From NCBI RefSeq assembly GCF_023746555.1, contig NZ_CP098755.1:2801001-2865000 (forward strand): 64,000 bases of DNA. The letters run 5' to 3'. Positions 23,742 through 32,784 of the stretch are shown here, piece after piece. The position numbers were made by a program, and so were the translations under genes. Below the pieces are notes generated by a model that was not told where the DNA came from, did not search any database, and saw nothing but the letters and a program-made list of their open reading frames with translations. Every line of letters starts with the position of its first letter. The stretch's first letter is position 1. This stretch comes from Brevibacillus ruminantium. GTDB lineage: Bacteria > Bacillota > Bacilli > Brevibacillales > Brevibacillaceae.

Positions 23742-26700
23742 TCATGTTAACGGGGCAGTGGTCGCCGCTGATTTTTCACCGGATGCTTGTGGGAAATCAG
23801 CGCCGCCTCCCGCCCATCCTTCCACAAGAATCTGGTAGTCCCGGCCTGGCTCGAGATCAGTGAATGTGAACGTCATGGGCTCATCAGCGGATACGGATTT
23901 CTTATACTCCCCATTCAAATAGATGCGATAATGCCCTTGAGGTAGCAGGGATTCGTACTCCCAGTGAATGCTTATGGAAAAGTCTGTTGTTTCGTCGATA
24001 TAGACAAGGATGGGATCCAATCCCATCGTCGTAATCGTCGTTTTACCCTGTGCAATCAGTTTCCCATCAGCATTGAACGCTTTTATCACGACATTATAGG
24101 TCGTATCTGCCTCAAGAGATCCAAACCAGAAATCAAGCAGTTCGTCGTTCCATTCGATGATGGCTTCACGCTCTCCATCCAGGTAGATTTCATAAGCAGC
24201 TGCGTCTTCAATGCCTGGCCACGTTATATAAGCGCCAAATGTCGTTGTCTCCCCCTGTTCGATCACAATCTTCTCCAATTCCGGTGGAGGTGGTGGAGGT
24301 GGAGGCGGCGGTGGTGGTGGTGGTGGCGGTGGTGGTGGCGGCGGCAGGATTCCGAGTAAAAACGAATTCGTTTTTGCCGCGTAATTCGCATTCCCATTTC
24401 CTTCTCCATGCTGATGATAAAACTTCACGACATAGGAATCTTGAAGCTGCGTATCGGTATCATGCAAGAGCGTCAACAAAATGCGGTTGGAACTGGAGTG
24501 AGCCATGTCCGCAATCACCAAAGCAGATGAGGACGCATCCTCCGGCCATATACCAAGGGTATACGATTTTCCATTGCCCAAAGTGATCTTCGGTATTCCC
24601 CCACCATCAGTACTTTCGATGGCATCTGAAAAAGTAAGCATGATATGCTTGCTGTCAACGACCTCGGCCTCGGCCGTGCTGAATGTCCATGTCGAAAGAA
24701 CACCGTCTCGGAAGTTGGGTTTGCTTGCATACGCTTCGATCGTTCCCCCGCCGGTGACTACAGGGCGAGCATTGGCGTCATACCGGACGAATTCTCCCCC
24801 TTGATTATAGGAAATGTCCGCTCCAGCCAGTGATGTTTCCAAGGTGATACTAGTATTCGGATCAATCAGACCTCCATCCGGTGAAGCGCTGACGGCTGGA
24901 ACTTGAGCTGCGTAGAATACACCGTATATAGAGGATTCTTGTACAGTCGCTGTAGCATATCCCTTTTTCATATCCGTGGGAATATAGGCCCATTCTTCGG
25001 CGCTTCGCTGTCTGAAGATGGCAGGCTGATCTTGTTCTTGTTGACTCTCAATCGGATAAGACAGAGTAAATGATTGATTATGTTTTGTTCCCTGAAAGTC
25101 GATTTGCAGGATCAAACCTGCAGCCGTCAATCCGCTGGCAGGCTCAAAGCCAGGCTGCAATTCCTTCACGGTCACCGACGCGTCAGGCGGCAGCGAGGCA
25201 GTTCCTACTTGAAGGGCAAAGCCCTTGTCAAAGTGAATCGAAGGATGGTTCAGTCTGACCGGTTTATTAAAGGGAGCATATACCTCCAGATGTAAGATGA
25301 CCTCGCCTTCATAATCGTCAACCTTGCCGGTAATTCGGAAGATTCCAGTTTTGCTCGTATCCGGCTGTCGCTGATCCCAGCGAACCTGCACTTTTGTCTG
25401 GTAGCCATTTTTCAATACAGCCGTAACCGTTTTTGGCAAGGAGTACGCCTGGTCAACCTCTAATCGCTCTGCCAGGTCCGGAATCGAGATGATCTCCCGC
25501 TTCTCCACTTTTTCTTCCTTCTTATCATTATCTTTGGAATCCGCCGGAGGCTTCGAAGATTCGGACGGTCTGGAAGGCTTGGATGATCCACCGGAACTTC
25601 CGGAACCACCTGTTCCACCCGACCCAACCGAAGCAGAGTCCGTGGGGCGATTCTTACCTGTTTCCTGCTTTTCTTTCTGTTCCTCGATCCTCTGCCACAA
25701 CTCCTGCGGAATGAGAGCTTTACGCTTATTCTCTTCTTCCACCCGCTTTAGCTGATACTGTTTCTCCATGTCCAACAAGCGTGTGCGTTCCTGGAGCTGC
25801 TCTTCATTCCAGACAAATGGCGGGACCGGCTGCAAAGACATTTTTCGATCCAAGGCAGGGTTTGCTTGTTCGATGAGTCGGCGAAGCTGGTCTTCCTCCA
25901 AAAGCTGTCGCTCACGGGCACTTTGGAGCAGTACATTCATGAGGGATCTCATGTTTTGTTCGTAGTGATTCAGATCATTTTGACTGTTCAGGTGAAGCTG
26001 ACTTACGGCTTCGCTGGCGGCACCCTGCCTCATCTGCTCACGCAACTGCTGGATCCAGACATCATGCTCCTGATCCATCTGTGCCTTGTGACGGATCAGC
26101 GATTCCACGATCTCGGGAGTCAGCATGTTGGCGAAATCTTCCGACTGAACTACCGAGGTAGCGGATGCCGGTGGAAGCCCATGCTCAGCGCCCCAAAAGG
26201 TTCCTTGCATCATCGGGTGGACGAGCATTGGTTTCTGTTCAAAACCATTTTTGGCTGAAACTACTCCTGAGGCAACGATTACCTTGCTTTCACCGCTCGG
26301 TCCGTCCACGAACACGAAAAATTGAGTGCCGCGCACACCCATGACGGCAGTGGGAGTCTGGACCGAAAATTCATCTGCCTGTTTGGTTAATGTTTTTGCT
26401 TTGATAAAGACATTTCCGGCAGAAACCTGCAAATTCGTTTGTTTGCCCCCTACTGCCTCCTGAAGCTCGGACAGATAGACTTCGGAATTTTCTCCTACCG
26501 TCACTTCGTCCTGGTGATCCACGATGGTCAGAACGATACTGGAGTCCGCCTCGGTTGTAATTTGATCCCCTTTGTTCAGACTCATGCTTTTGAAAGCTTT
26601 GTAAGCTTTGGTGCCACCCGCCTTTTTTACCATGACGGTACCCGTAACCTTTTCAACCTTGCCGACACGAGCCGTTTCGGCATGTGTGATGGGAACCATT

Positions 26701-26783
26701 CCAGAAAACAGCAGAATGACCATGATGAGTATGGACAGGGTTGTTCTCCATTTTGTGACAACTCGAACCATGTGAATGTTCAT
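23742..26783 (-). CDS. Large secreted FecR-domain protein with Pro-rich linker and Fn3-like modules
   Basis: 1013 residues. Signal peptide at 1-36 (VILLFSGMVPITHAETA). A FecR domain follows (about 40-180: GKVEKVTGTVMVKKAG, KGDQITTEADSSIVLTI, VQTPTAVMGVRGTQFFV). Then come a long coiled, Glu/Gln-rich helical region (about 215-370), a Gly/Ser/Lys linker, an Ig-like segment, and chitobiase/Fn3-type modules (ASPDGGLIDPNTSITLETSL). A run of about 22 Pro near residue 820 precedes two fibronectin type III-like domains (AYEIYLDGEREAIIEW, HYRIYLNGEYKKSVS). Such FecR proteins are surface-exposed and usually partner with CHASE2 cyclases. It starts 24 bases after the cyclase gene. It may contact the cell wall or extracellular polymer; ligand unknown. 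Confidence 0.9.
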   Translation of the reverse strand: MNIHMVRVVTKWRTTLSILIMVILLFSGMVPITHAETARVGKVEKVTGTVMVKKAGGTKAYKAFKSMSLNKGDQITTEADSSIVLTIVDHQDEVTVGENSEVYLSELQEAVGGKQTNLQVSAGNVFIKAKTLTKQADEFSVQTPTAVMGVRGTQFFVFVDGPSGESKVIVASGVVSAKNGFEQKPMLVHPMMQGTFWGAEHGLPPASATSVVQSEDFANMLTPEIVESLIRHKAQMDQEHDVWIQQLREQMRQGAASEAVSQLHLNSQNDLNHYEQNMRSLMNVLLQSARERQLLEEDQLRRLIEQANPALDRKMSLQPVPPFVWNEEQLQERTRLLDMEKQYQLKRVEEENKRKALIPQELWQRIEEQKEKQETGKNRPTDSASVGSGGTGGSGSSGGSSKPSRPSESSKPPADSKDNDKKEEKVEKREIISIPDLAERLEVDQAYSLPKTVTAVLKNGYQTKVQVRWDQRQPDTSKTGIFRITGKVDDYEGEVILHLEVYAPFNKPVRLNHPSIHFDKGFALQVGTASLPPDASVTVKELQPGFEPASGLTAAGLILQIDFQGTKHNQSFTLSYPIESQQEQDQPAIFRQRSAEEWAYIPTDMKKGYATATVQESSIYGVFYAAQVPAVSASPDGGLIDPNTSITLETSLAGADISYNQGGEFVRYDANARPVVTGGGTIEAYASKPNFRDGVLSTWTFSTAEAEVVDSKHIMLTFSDAIESTDGGGIPKITLGNGKSYTLGIWPEDASSSALVIADMAHSSSNRILLTLLHDTDTQLQDSYVVKFYHQHGEGNGNANYAAKTNSFLLGILPPPPPPPPPPPPPPPPPPPPPELEKIVIEQGETTTFGAYITWPGIEDAAAYEIYLDGEREAIIEWNDELLDFWFGSLEADTTYNVVIKAFNADGKLIAQGKTTITTMGLDPILVYIDETTDFSISIHWEYESLLPQGHYRIYLNGEYKKSVSADEPMTFTFTDLEPGRDYQILVEGWAGGGADFPQASGEKSAATTAPLT

Positions 26784-26807
26784 CGTTCAATGACTCACCT
26801 CACTTTG

Positions 26808-28619
26808 CTAGATTTTCTCTGCTTTTCCGCTATTCTTCCGATCAGTTGGAGCAACGATCCAATCGAGCACCTCATACAGTCGGATCGCGCTGCTCTTTCC
26901 TTTCACTTTCTTTTCACCAATCTCCTTAAAACGGAAATACTCTTTGGTTCGCAAATAGGTTTCCTCGGAGACCAGAATCTGGTTTGCTGCTGATACGGAC
27001 TCGATACGCGCTGCCGTATTGACCGCATCGCCAATCGCTGTGTAATCAACCCGCAGGTAGGAGCCGATATTTCCCACTACGACTTGACCCGTATTGATGC
27101 CGATTCCGATACTCACCTCTACATCGTGTTTCTCCCGGATGAAGGCTTGTACGTCTTGCATGCCTTGCTGGATGTCAAAGGCGGTCTTCACAGCCCGGTA
27201 CTCATGATGGGGAACATCGAGCGGCGCATTAAAGAGGACCATAGCGGCATCGCCGATAAATTTGTCGATCGTCCCTTTATTGGCCAGTACTTTGATGGTA
27301 ATCATGTCAAACATCCGATTGAGAAAATCAACAATTTCTTCGGGAGCCAGCTTTTCTGACAAAGGCGTAAAGCCCCGAATATCCAAGAACAGGATGGATA
27401 TCTCTCTGTTTACGCCTCCCAACGGCAGCTCGACATCGCTGTTGGCGATTTCCTTCACCAGCTCTGGCGAGAGGTAGCGGCCAAATTGCCTGGTAATAAA
27501 ATGCTTTTGTTTGGTTTCAAAATACGTCTTCGTAGCTAGATTCAACAAGTAGCCTAGCCATAGTGCAGCCAGTGGGTACATAACATCCAGGTAAAAAGAA
27601 TGTTTCGCAAACAGATACCACTGACCGCTCCACATAAGCGCTGAGCTGAAAGAGACAAGCAAAACCCCGATGATGGGTCGCAGTCGCCACGTAAACCAGA
27701 GTGAGCATGACAGCGCGGCGATGATTAAACAAATGACCAGCAGATCAGAGCCAAAGGAGATGTTTTCGTTCCGCAGCAATTGGTCCACGATATTGGCGTG
27801 GGCATAGACCAGGTACATATTGGAGTCAACGGGTGTAGGATGTGCATCGCTCCCCGCCGCAGCCATGCCGATCAGCACGATCCGATCTTGAAAGGTTTCA
27901 GGCGGCACCTCGCCGCTGACCACCATGTAAAATGGGATGCTCATAAAATCCTTCGTCGTCTGATTGAATTTGATCGACAACTCCGCTTGGGGATTGTCAG
28001 TCAGGTAGTGACTGACCTCTGCGCCATGCATCTCTGCGATTTTATAGGCGAGTGAAGGGATGGGACCCTCGGGGGTATCCAGCATAAGCCACGTTCGTCT
28101 GATAGCTCCGTCTTCGTCCAGGGCGGCATTAATATGTGCGGTTTTGCTCACCGAAGAGATTTCTGGGATCGAGCGATACAACGCCTGCCCTTTTAGCCAT
28201 TCATCCTTTTTCACACGGGTCTCTTTGCGAAAGAAACTCTCCATCTCGGCAAAGGACGGGATGATCACATTGTCCAGCTTGGCCAAGGCATCGGCAAAGT
28301 CTTTGTCCACCGACGGGTCCTCGCTTTTGGTCGTAAACATAATATCGAAAGCGATCACCTTGGCACCGGAGATTTGCTCCAGCAAAGGTATGTAAAGATC
28401 TCGCGGCCACGGAAAGGTTCCAAGCAGATCGAGTGACTCCTGGTCAATTTCGATCACAATGATATCCTCATGAGGCTCATGCTTCATGGTGGTTCGCTGA
28501 TCATAATCGTAGAGAGCACGGCTCAGCACATGCAAAGAACTGGTCATAAAAACAGTGAGGCAAACAAGCAAGACCAGAATGTTCCCGATTACCAGAAACC
28601 TTTGTATCTGTTTTTTCAT
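26808..28619 (-). CDS. CHASE2-domain class III adenylate cyclase
   Basis: 603 residues: N-terminal membrane helix (8-28), extracytoplasmic CHASE2 sensor (about 45-285; IIVIEIDQESLDLLGTFPWPRD, AKVIAFDIMF), three further membrane helices (293-363), and a cytoplasmic class III cyclase domain (about 403-590). Catalytic residues are present: metal Asp413 (LFLDIRGF) and Asp457 (FIGDAAMVLF), substrate Lys453 (TIDKFIGD), Asp525, and Asn534/Arg538 (GDAVNTAARIE). The Lys/Asp pair predicts ATP as substrate, so cAMP is the product. It starts at ATG 28619 after GAAAGGACACGACA. It is followed by the FecR gene and lies near an exporter with a cAMP-binding domain. Confidence 0.95.
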   Translation of the reverse strand: MKKQIQRFLVIGNILVLLVCLTVFMTSSLHVLSRALYDYDQRTTMKHEPHEDIIVIEIDQESLDLLGTFPWPRDLYIPLLEQISGAKVIAFDIMFTTKSEDPSVDKDFADALAKLDNVIIPSFAEMESFFRKETRVKKDEWLKGQALYRSIPEISSVSKTAHINAALDEDGAIRRTWLMLDTPEGPIPSLAYKIAEMHGAEVSHYLTDNPQAELSIKFNQTTKDFMSIPFYMVVSGEVPPETFQDRIVLIGMAAAGSDAHPTPVDSNMYLVYAHANIVDQLLRNENISFGSDLLVICLIIAALSCSLWFTWRLRPIIGVLLVSFSSALMWSGQWYLFAKHSFYLDVMYPLAALWLGYLLNLATKTYFETKQKHFITRQFGRYLSPELVKEIANSDVELPLGGVNREISILFLDIRGFTPLSEKLAPEEIVDFLNRMFDMITIKVLANKGTIDKFIGDAAMVLFNAPLDVPHHEYRAVKTAFDIQQGMQDVQAFIREKHDVEVSIGIGINTGQVVVGNIGSYLRVDYTAIGDAVNTAARIESVSAANQILVSEETYLRTKEYFRFKEIGEKKVKGKSSAIRLYEVLDWIVAPTDRKNSGKAEKI

Positions 28620-28662
28620 TGTCGTGTCCTTTCTCTTTTCCAGTTAACTGAGCTCATCTGGT

Positions 28663-29025
28663 TTAACCGGACATCCCCACAGCAATCGCCAAAATGATCA
28701 AATGAAAGGTCTGATCGACCATAATCATCAGCCACTTGTTGCGGTCATCTGTGACCCGCATCACGCGCCGGTACCAGAAGAAGACAAATCCGCGGCGATC
28801 CATAAGGACATGCGAGACAAAAATCAGAAGGATTGCCCACCATGACAGCGCTGTGGGAAGCCAAAGAAAAGAAATAAGTCCAACAACCAGTGTATACACA
28901 AAACAATGGGCTAAAAGTGGCCACCAACGTTCGGCCTTGTACTTCGCCATCCATTCTGTTTGCAGCAAATAGTCACCAATCAAATGAGCAATCAGCAACA
29001 CATCAAATGAGCTAAGCTGGTTCAC
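28663..29025 (-). CDS. DUF3307 membrane protein
   Basis: About 120 residues from GTG at 29025, preceded by AGGGAG at nine bases; an ATG 57 bases further upstream has no usable ribosome site. The DUF3307 signature LLIAHLIGDYLLQTEWMAKYK opens the protein. Three or four membrane helices follow, with VSHVLMDRRGFVFFWYRRV between them and DQTFHLIILAIAVGM at the end. The His/Asp residues in the hydrophobic segments (HLIGD, HVLMD, DQTFH) recall a metal-dependent membrane hydrolase, but the function is unknown. It is the first gene of the cyclase operon, 43 bases before the cyclase. Confidence 0.85.
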   Translation of the reverse strand: MNQLSSFDVLLIAHLIGDYLLQTEWMAKYKAERWWPLLAHCFVYTLVVGLISFLWLPTALSWWAILLIFVSHVLMDRRGFVFFWYRRVMRVTDDRNKWLMIMVDQTFHLIILAIAVGMSG

Positions 29026-29137
29026 TGTCTCGTTTCTCCCTTGTTTTGTCGTTTTCCAGCGTCTGCTTTCTTTCCAGATCATGCTCCCTGTTCATAGGGT
29101 GATGCCCTACTTTCCATGGGCTTTGATTCGGGGAACG

Positions 29138-29178
29138 GAAACAAGCTGCCATCCGTAAAAAGCCAGGCAGCTTGTTTC
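29138..29178. terminator. Terminator after the 38-residue peptide gene
   Basis: Perfect stem GAAACAAGCTGCC (29138-29150) / GGCAGCTTGTTTC (29166-29178). On the minus strand the exit is TTTCCGTTCC, a weak U-tract, so read-through into the DUF3307-cyclase operon is possible. Confidence 0.75.
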
Positions 29179-29194
29179 TTTTCCTCCAGCAGCT

Positions 29195-29311
29195 TTATTT
29201 GGTTGCAGCTGCTGCTACTCTTTTTTGCTCCAGCTTGCTCAGCAGGTTGGCAAAACGTCCGAAACCGCTGCCCTTTACTACTTCCTTTACATTAACTGGA
29301 CGTGGAAACAT
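29195..29311 (-). CDS. 38-residue cationic peptide, candidate precursor of the ABC/GNAT locus
   Basis: ATG at 29311 follows AAAGGGGGTGACAAAC, inside the last codons of the GNAT-like gene. The peptide begins MFPRPVNVKEVVKGSGFGRF, continues ANLLSKLEQKRV, and ends AAAATK: eight basic and two acidic residues, with a predicted amphipathic helix from about 17 to 36. The stop is TAA at 29195, and a hairpin terminator follows 17 bases later, so it is the last gene of the exporter operon. No Cys and no double-Gly site are present. It could be a leaderless bacteriocin, a RiPP precursor acylated on Lys by the GNAT-like enzymes, or a signal peptide. Function is inferred from context only. Confidence 0.65.
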   Translation of the reverse strand: MFPRPVNVKEVVKGSGFGRFANLLSKLEQKRVAAAATK

Positions 29312-29855
29312 GTTTGTCACCCCCTTTCCCCAAACGTGTCCGTTCTTCCATACCGTTCAAATAGCTGTAAAGTCGGGCGAAGTCAGTTGAATAGATGAAT
29401 TCTCTTCCGTACTCCCCTTCTAAAGCTCCGGTCCTCTCTGCAAATTTGGCATAAAGCCGATTCAAGTACACGTTGCTCTCCAACGCGGAAAATTGAAATT
29501 GCCCAATGTGTCGGTTCTGCTCGGCGATCTGATTGACCATGTATCGAAATCCTTTGATGAAGGTCCAACTGCTTCGGTATTCCTTGTCCAGAATGACGGA
29601 GTGTACGAAGACGGTTTCATGAGCGGCCTCTATTTCATCGTCGTTTGTCGTGTATTCGTAATGGGCCCAGCCGATTACCTTTTGCTCACGGTCCTCGATG
29701 AGGATGATTTGTGAGTCAGGGGAAGTCATCAGGATATGCTCCAACGTGTCAGACAGGGAGAACTGATGGTGGAAATCCTTTCGGTTCCGGATAAAGTAGT
29801 TGGCAAATTTCGCGTAATCTTCATCGCTTTGACAGCTTCTAAATGTGGCATGCAT
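29292..29855 (-). CDS. GNAT-like acyltransferase B
   Basis: 187 residues from ATG at 29855 (GAGAGGGA upstream), 13 bases after the exporter stop. The fold pattern is GNAT-like: YAKFANYFIRNRKDF, then IILIEDREQKVIGWAHYEY (beta-3/4), VFVHSVILDKEYRSSWTFIKGFRYMV (beta-4 and acyl-CoA loop region), and a C-terminal SALESNVYLNRLYAKFAERTG helix resembling the usual SxxxxNxxAxxLYxKxGF end. The canonical pyrophosphate loop RGxGxG is not preserved (YRSSWTF), so CoA binding may be atypical. It overlaps the 38-residue peptide gene by 20 bases, implying coupled translation and a role with that peptide (inference). Confidence 0.75.
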   Translation of the reverse strand: MHATFRSCQSDEDYAKFANYFIRNRKDFHHQFSLSDTLEHILMTSPDSQIILIEDREQKVIGWAHYEYTTNDDEIEAAHETVFVHSVILDKEYRSSWTFIKGFRYMVNQIAEQNRHIGQFQFSALESNVYLNRLYAKFAERTGALEGEYGREFIYSTDFARLYSYLNGMEERTRLGKGGDKHVSTSS

Positions 29856-29868
29856 CGGAATCCCTCTC

Positions 29869-32031
29869 TTAGTTACGTCTCTGCATGATTGTTTGCCAGA
29901 CCTGTTCGTCAATTTCCGGGTATCGGGACAAGATGTGATACAGAGCTTTTCGCTTCAGCGTTAAAAAGACGCAGGGAGTGATCGCTGTCACGGTTGCTGT
30001 CCGTGGTACGTTCTCCAGTAAAGCAATTTCGCCAAAATAGTCGCCATCCTCCAACATCGCCAGAGAAATGATGCCCTCTTGTGGGGCCGAAGCAGCTTTG
30101 GTTATCTCAACTCTCCCGCGTGCGATGAGATAAAACTTCTCCCCTGACTCCCCCTCCCGGATTACAGATTGACCAGGGAGGCAGCTTTCCGAGTCGAAAA
30201 GGCTCGTCATCTCGGACAGCACCTTGGGATCAATGCCGCGAAAGAAGGGAAGTCTGGACAAGCGCTCTTCGTCTACCTCTGCTTCCAGCCCATCTTGGGA
30301 GACAATAAGCCCGCTCTGCTTCTCCCAAAGCTGTTGATAGTAGCCACCCTTTTGGAGCAACTCCAGATGTGTGCCGCTGTCAACCAGTTCTCCTTGATCA
30401 AAAACAAAGATCTGATCAGAGCCTGTGATGGAAGCAAGCCGATGGGTTACGGTGATGACGGTGCGGTCATCCGATAACGCTTGGAAGGTCCGGTTGATCG
30501 CAGCTTCTGCGATCGGGTCAAGTGCAGAGGTCGCCTCATCCAGTAGTAAAAGGGGCGGGTCCCGCAAAATGGCCCTGGCAATGGCAAGGCGCTGGCGCTG
30601 ACCGCCAGAGAAGTTGTGTCCGTCGTCTACCACCTCTGTGTCATAGCCTTCGGGAAGGGAGCAGATATAGTCATGAATCTCAGCCTTTTGAGCGGCGAGC
30701 ATGATCTCCTCTCTGGAAGCATCCGGTCGACTTATACGGATGTTCTCCAGGATACTTCCCCGGAACAGGAAATTTTCTTGGAACACAATCCCGATTTGCT
30801 CTCGGAATGAGCTGCGATCAAGATCCTGCATCCGCGTGCCATTCAAACAGATATCCCCTGTTTGTGGATCATAGAAACCAAGCAACAACTGCAGCATCGT
30901 ACTTTTTCCAGAACCGCTTGACCCGACGAACGCTGCGGTCGTGCCCGCTGGAATGCGCAGATTGATTTGTTTGAGTACCGGCTTGTCCGGTTCATAGCCG
31001 AAGGTCACCTGCTCTACGTGGATGTCCAGCATCCCGCGCTGTAAACGGACTCGATCCACTGTCGTACCGAATGATTCTCGAGGCAGTTTCAGCAGTTGCT
31101 CGATTCGTTCCATACTGACACGTGCCTCAGTCAGTGCGGGAATGGTAAAGGTCAGTCCAAATACAGAGTTACCCATCGACATATACATCGTGAAAAATGC
31201 AACGAGTGCGCCCAAAGTAATGTAGCCTTGCAGTGCGAGATACGATCCAACTCCCATGATCGAAAAATTCACCAACAGGAGGCTGATCATCGGAAGGCGT
31301 TCGAGCTTTGTGTTAATGAGCTGCTTGTTGTAAAAGCTGAGGGAAAAGGATTGCAATCTTTTATTGAACTTTTCGATCATCGCTTGTTGCAGATGAAAGC
31401 CTTTGATCACTTTTTGGGCACGCATATTTTCATGGACATCACTGGTGATCAATGACAGCCGTTCGATATAGGCTGCGTTCACTGCCTGAGCACGTCGACC
31501 TAGCAAATAAGGTCCACAAAAGACGAAGGCAGCACCTGCCAGAATGAGGAGGGCCATACTCCATTCCAGTGAAAACAAAACAATGGTGCTGAGAATCACC
31601 ACCGTGAACGATTGAATCCCCGTGGTCAGGATGACCACCATGGCGGTTTCTATTGCAGGCAAATCCACTGAAAAATAAGAGACGAGATCCCCTGACCGGG
31701 CTTTTTGAAAAAAACCGATCGGCAGGTGTTGGAGTTGATCAAATAATCGTCTGCGCAATTCAGTCTGCACGTTCGCGTTTAATTTCGCCAGGGCGTAATC
31801 ACTCACAACTCCCATACTCATACAGAAGAGACCAATGATTGCAAATGTTCGTATAAATGAAAAGAAAAATGCAGAGTCTCCCGGCTCAATGGCTTTGTCG
31901 ATGATAAATTTAAAGCTGAGGGGCGCAAGAGAGACAAAGGCTAAATCAAAGCAGAGTGCTGTGAAAAAAACGACCGTGAGCCATTTGTAGGGACGTATGT
32001 AGCCCAGCAGATTTTTCAAGAGAGTCAACAT
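29869..32031 (-). CDS. ABC exporter with C-terminal cyclic-nucleotide-binding domain
   Basis: 720 residues: six-helix ABC exporter membrane domain (about 1-310), nucleotide-binding domain (about 337-575) with Walker A GSSGSGKST (370-378), signature FSGGQRQRLAIAR, Walker B LLLLDEATSALD and the H-loop TVTHRL. A cNMP-binding domain (about 600-715) follows. Its phosphate-binding cassette is canonical: YFGEIALLENVPRTATV keeps the Glu and Arg that hold the cyclic phosphate and ribose. No N-terminal C39 peptidase is present, so it does not cleave leaders itself. ATG at 32031 follows AGGGAGA, 15 bases after GNAT-like A. It is probably a peptide or lipid exporter gated by cAMP or cGMP. Confidence 0.92.
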   Translation of the reverse strand: MLTLLKNLLGYIRPYKWLTVVFFTALCFDLAFVSLAPLSFKFIIDKAIEPGDSAFFFSFIRTFAIIGLFCMSMGVVSDYALAKLNANVQTELRRRLFDQLQHLPIGFFQKARSGDLVSYFSVDLPAIETAMVVILTTGIQSFTVVILSTIVLFSLEWSMALLILAGAAFVFCGPYLLGRRAQAVNAAYIERLSLITSDVHENMRAQKVIKGFHLQQAMIEKFNKRLQSFSLSFYNKQLINTKLERLPMISLLLVNFSIMGVGSYLALQGYITLGALVAFFTMYMSMGNSVFGLTFTIPALTEARVSMERIEQLLKLPRESFGTTVDRVRLQRGMLDIHVEQVTFGYEPDKPVLKQINLRIPAGTTAAFVGSSGSGKSTMLQLLLGFYDPQTGDICLNGTRMQDLDRSSFREQIGIVFQENFLFRGSILENIRISRPDASREEIMLAAQKAEIHDYICSLPEGYDTEVVDDGHNFSGGQRQRLAIARAILRDPPLLLLDEATSALDPIAEAAINRTFQALSDDRTVITVTHRLASITGSDQIFVFDQGELVDSGTHLELLQKGGYYQQLWEKQSGLIVSQDGLEAEVDEERLSRLPFFRGIDPKVLSEMTSLFDSESCLPGQSVIREGESGEKFYLIARGRVEITKAASAPQEGIISLAMLEDGDYFGEIALLENVPRTATVTAITPCVFLTLKRKALYHILSRYPEIDEQVWQTIMQRRN

Positions 32032-32046
32032 TAGAAGGTCTCCCTT

Positions 32047-32577
32047 TTACAAGTCAAAATACTTTTCAACAGGAAACTTGGCTGCATAGGCTTGCCATGC
32101 TTCAAAGGAGGCCCTGTATTCATCCAGTGTGCCGAATTCCATTTGGACAGAAGCAACACGCTGGGCGAGCTTATCAAAGAGTCGTCGCAGGGGCTCGTCC
32201 GCAGGTGACCAAAAACGTATCTCCCGCACCTCCCCACGCTGTTGGGCAAGGTATTGGATAAAAAACTGCAGGCTATGGAGAAAAAGATAGGACTTACGAT
32301 AGTGCTTGAGTATGAAGACGGCCTGAATTTGAACGATGTCTGTATCCGTGTATTCGTGCTCACCAGTCCCAAAGATGAAGCCAAAGGCCCCAATCACCTC
32401 ATATTCGTCGTTAAAACAGAGGAAGCACCCCTTCCCCATCAACACCGGACTGGCGAGATAGCTAAAGGTTTCGGGAAAGGCATATGGCAAATGCAACTCA
32501 TGATAATGCTCGAGCAGGAATTCCAGGTATTTCTGTTGGTACATTTCGGATGAGCATAGGGCAAAATAGTAGCTCAT
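32047..32577 (-). CDS. GNAT-like protein A
   Basis: About 176 residues from ATG at 32577, preferred because AAGGGGGAT lies upstream; a farther ATG (32667) lacks a ribosome site. Sequence: MSYYFALCSSEMYQQKYLEF, then GKGCFLCFNDEYEVIGAFGFIFGTG (beta-strand pair typical of GNAT-like folds), VQIQAVFILKHYRKSYLFLHSLQFFI (acyl-CoA strand and helix position), and a terminal helix with SPADEPLRRLFDKLAQR. Similarity to the GNAT fold is by pattern only. It heads the operon with the cNMP-gated exporter, GNAT-like B and the 38-residue peptide. Confidence 0.6.
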   Translation of the reverse strand: MSYYFALCSSEMYQQKYLEFLLEHYHELHLPYAFPETFSYLASPVLMGKGCFLCFNDEYEVIGAFGFIFGTGEHEYTDTDIVQIQAVFILKHYRKSYLFLHSLQFFIQYLAQQRGEVREIRFWSPADEPLRRLFDKLAQRVASVQMEFGTLDEYRASFEAWQAYAAKFPVEKYFDL

Positions 32578-32784
32578 AACATTGGAGATCCCCCTTCTGC
32601 CTGGTACTCTGGTAGCGAATTTCTCCTCTGCAACGATGGTTTTTCGTGTTGCAAAATTCTCATTCAATATTGTAGTTCAAATAGACTAGAAAAAAAATCC
32701 TACCAAGGTTGAGAAGGGGGTGGAGATTTTTAAACGTTTGTTTACATCGAGGGGCAATTTTGATGGGGCTTTGAAGGTGAAAGC

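Noticed and set aside
24285..24355. GGT/GGC microsatellite
   Set aside because: It is the poly-Pro linker of the FecR protein; GGT/GGC/GGA is the complement of the Pro codons ACC/GCC/TCC phase-shifted to CCN.
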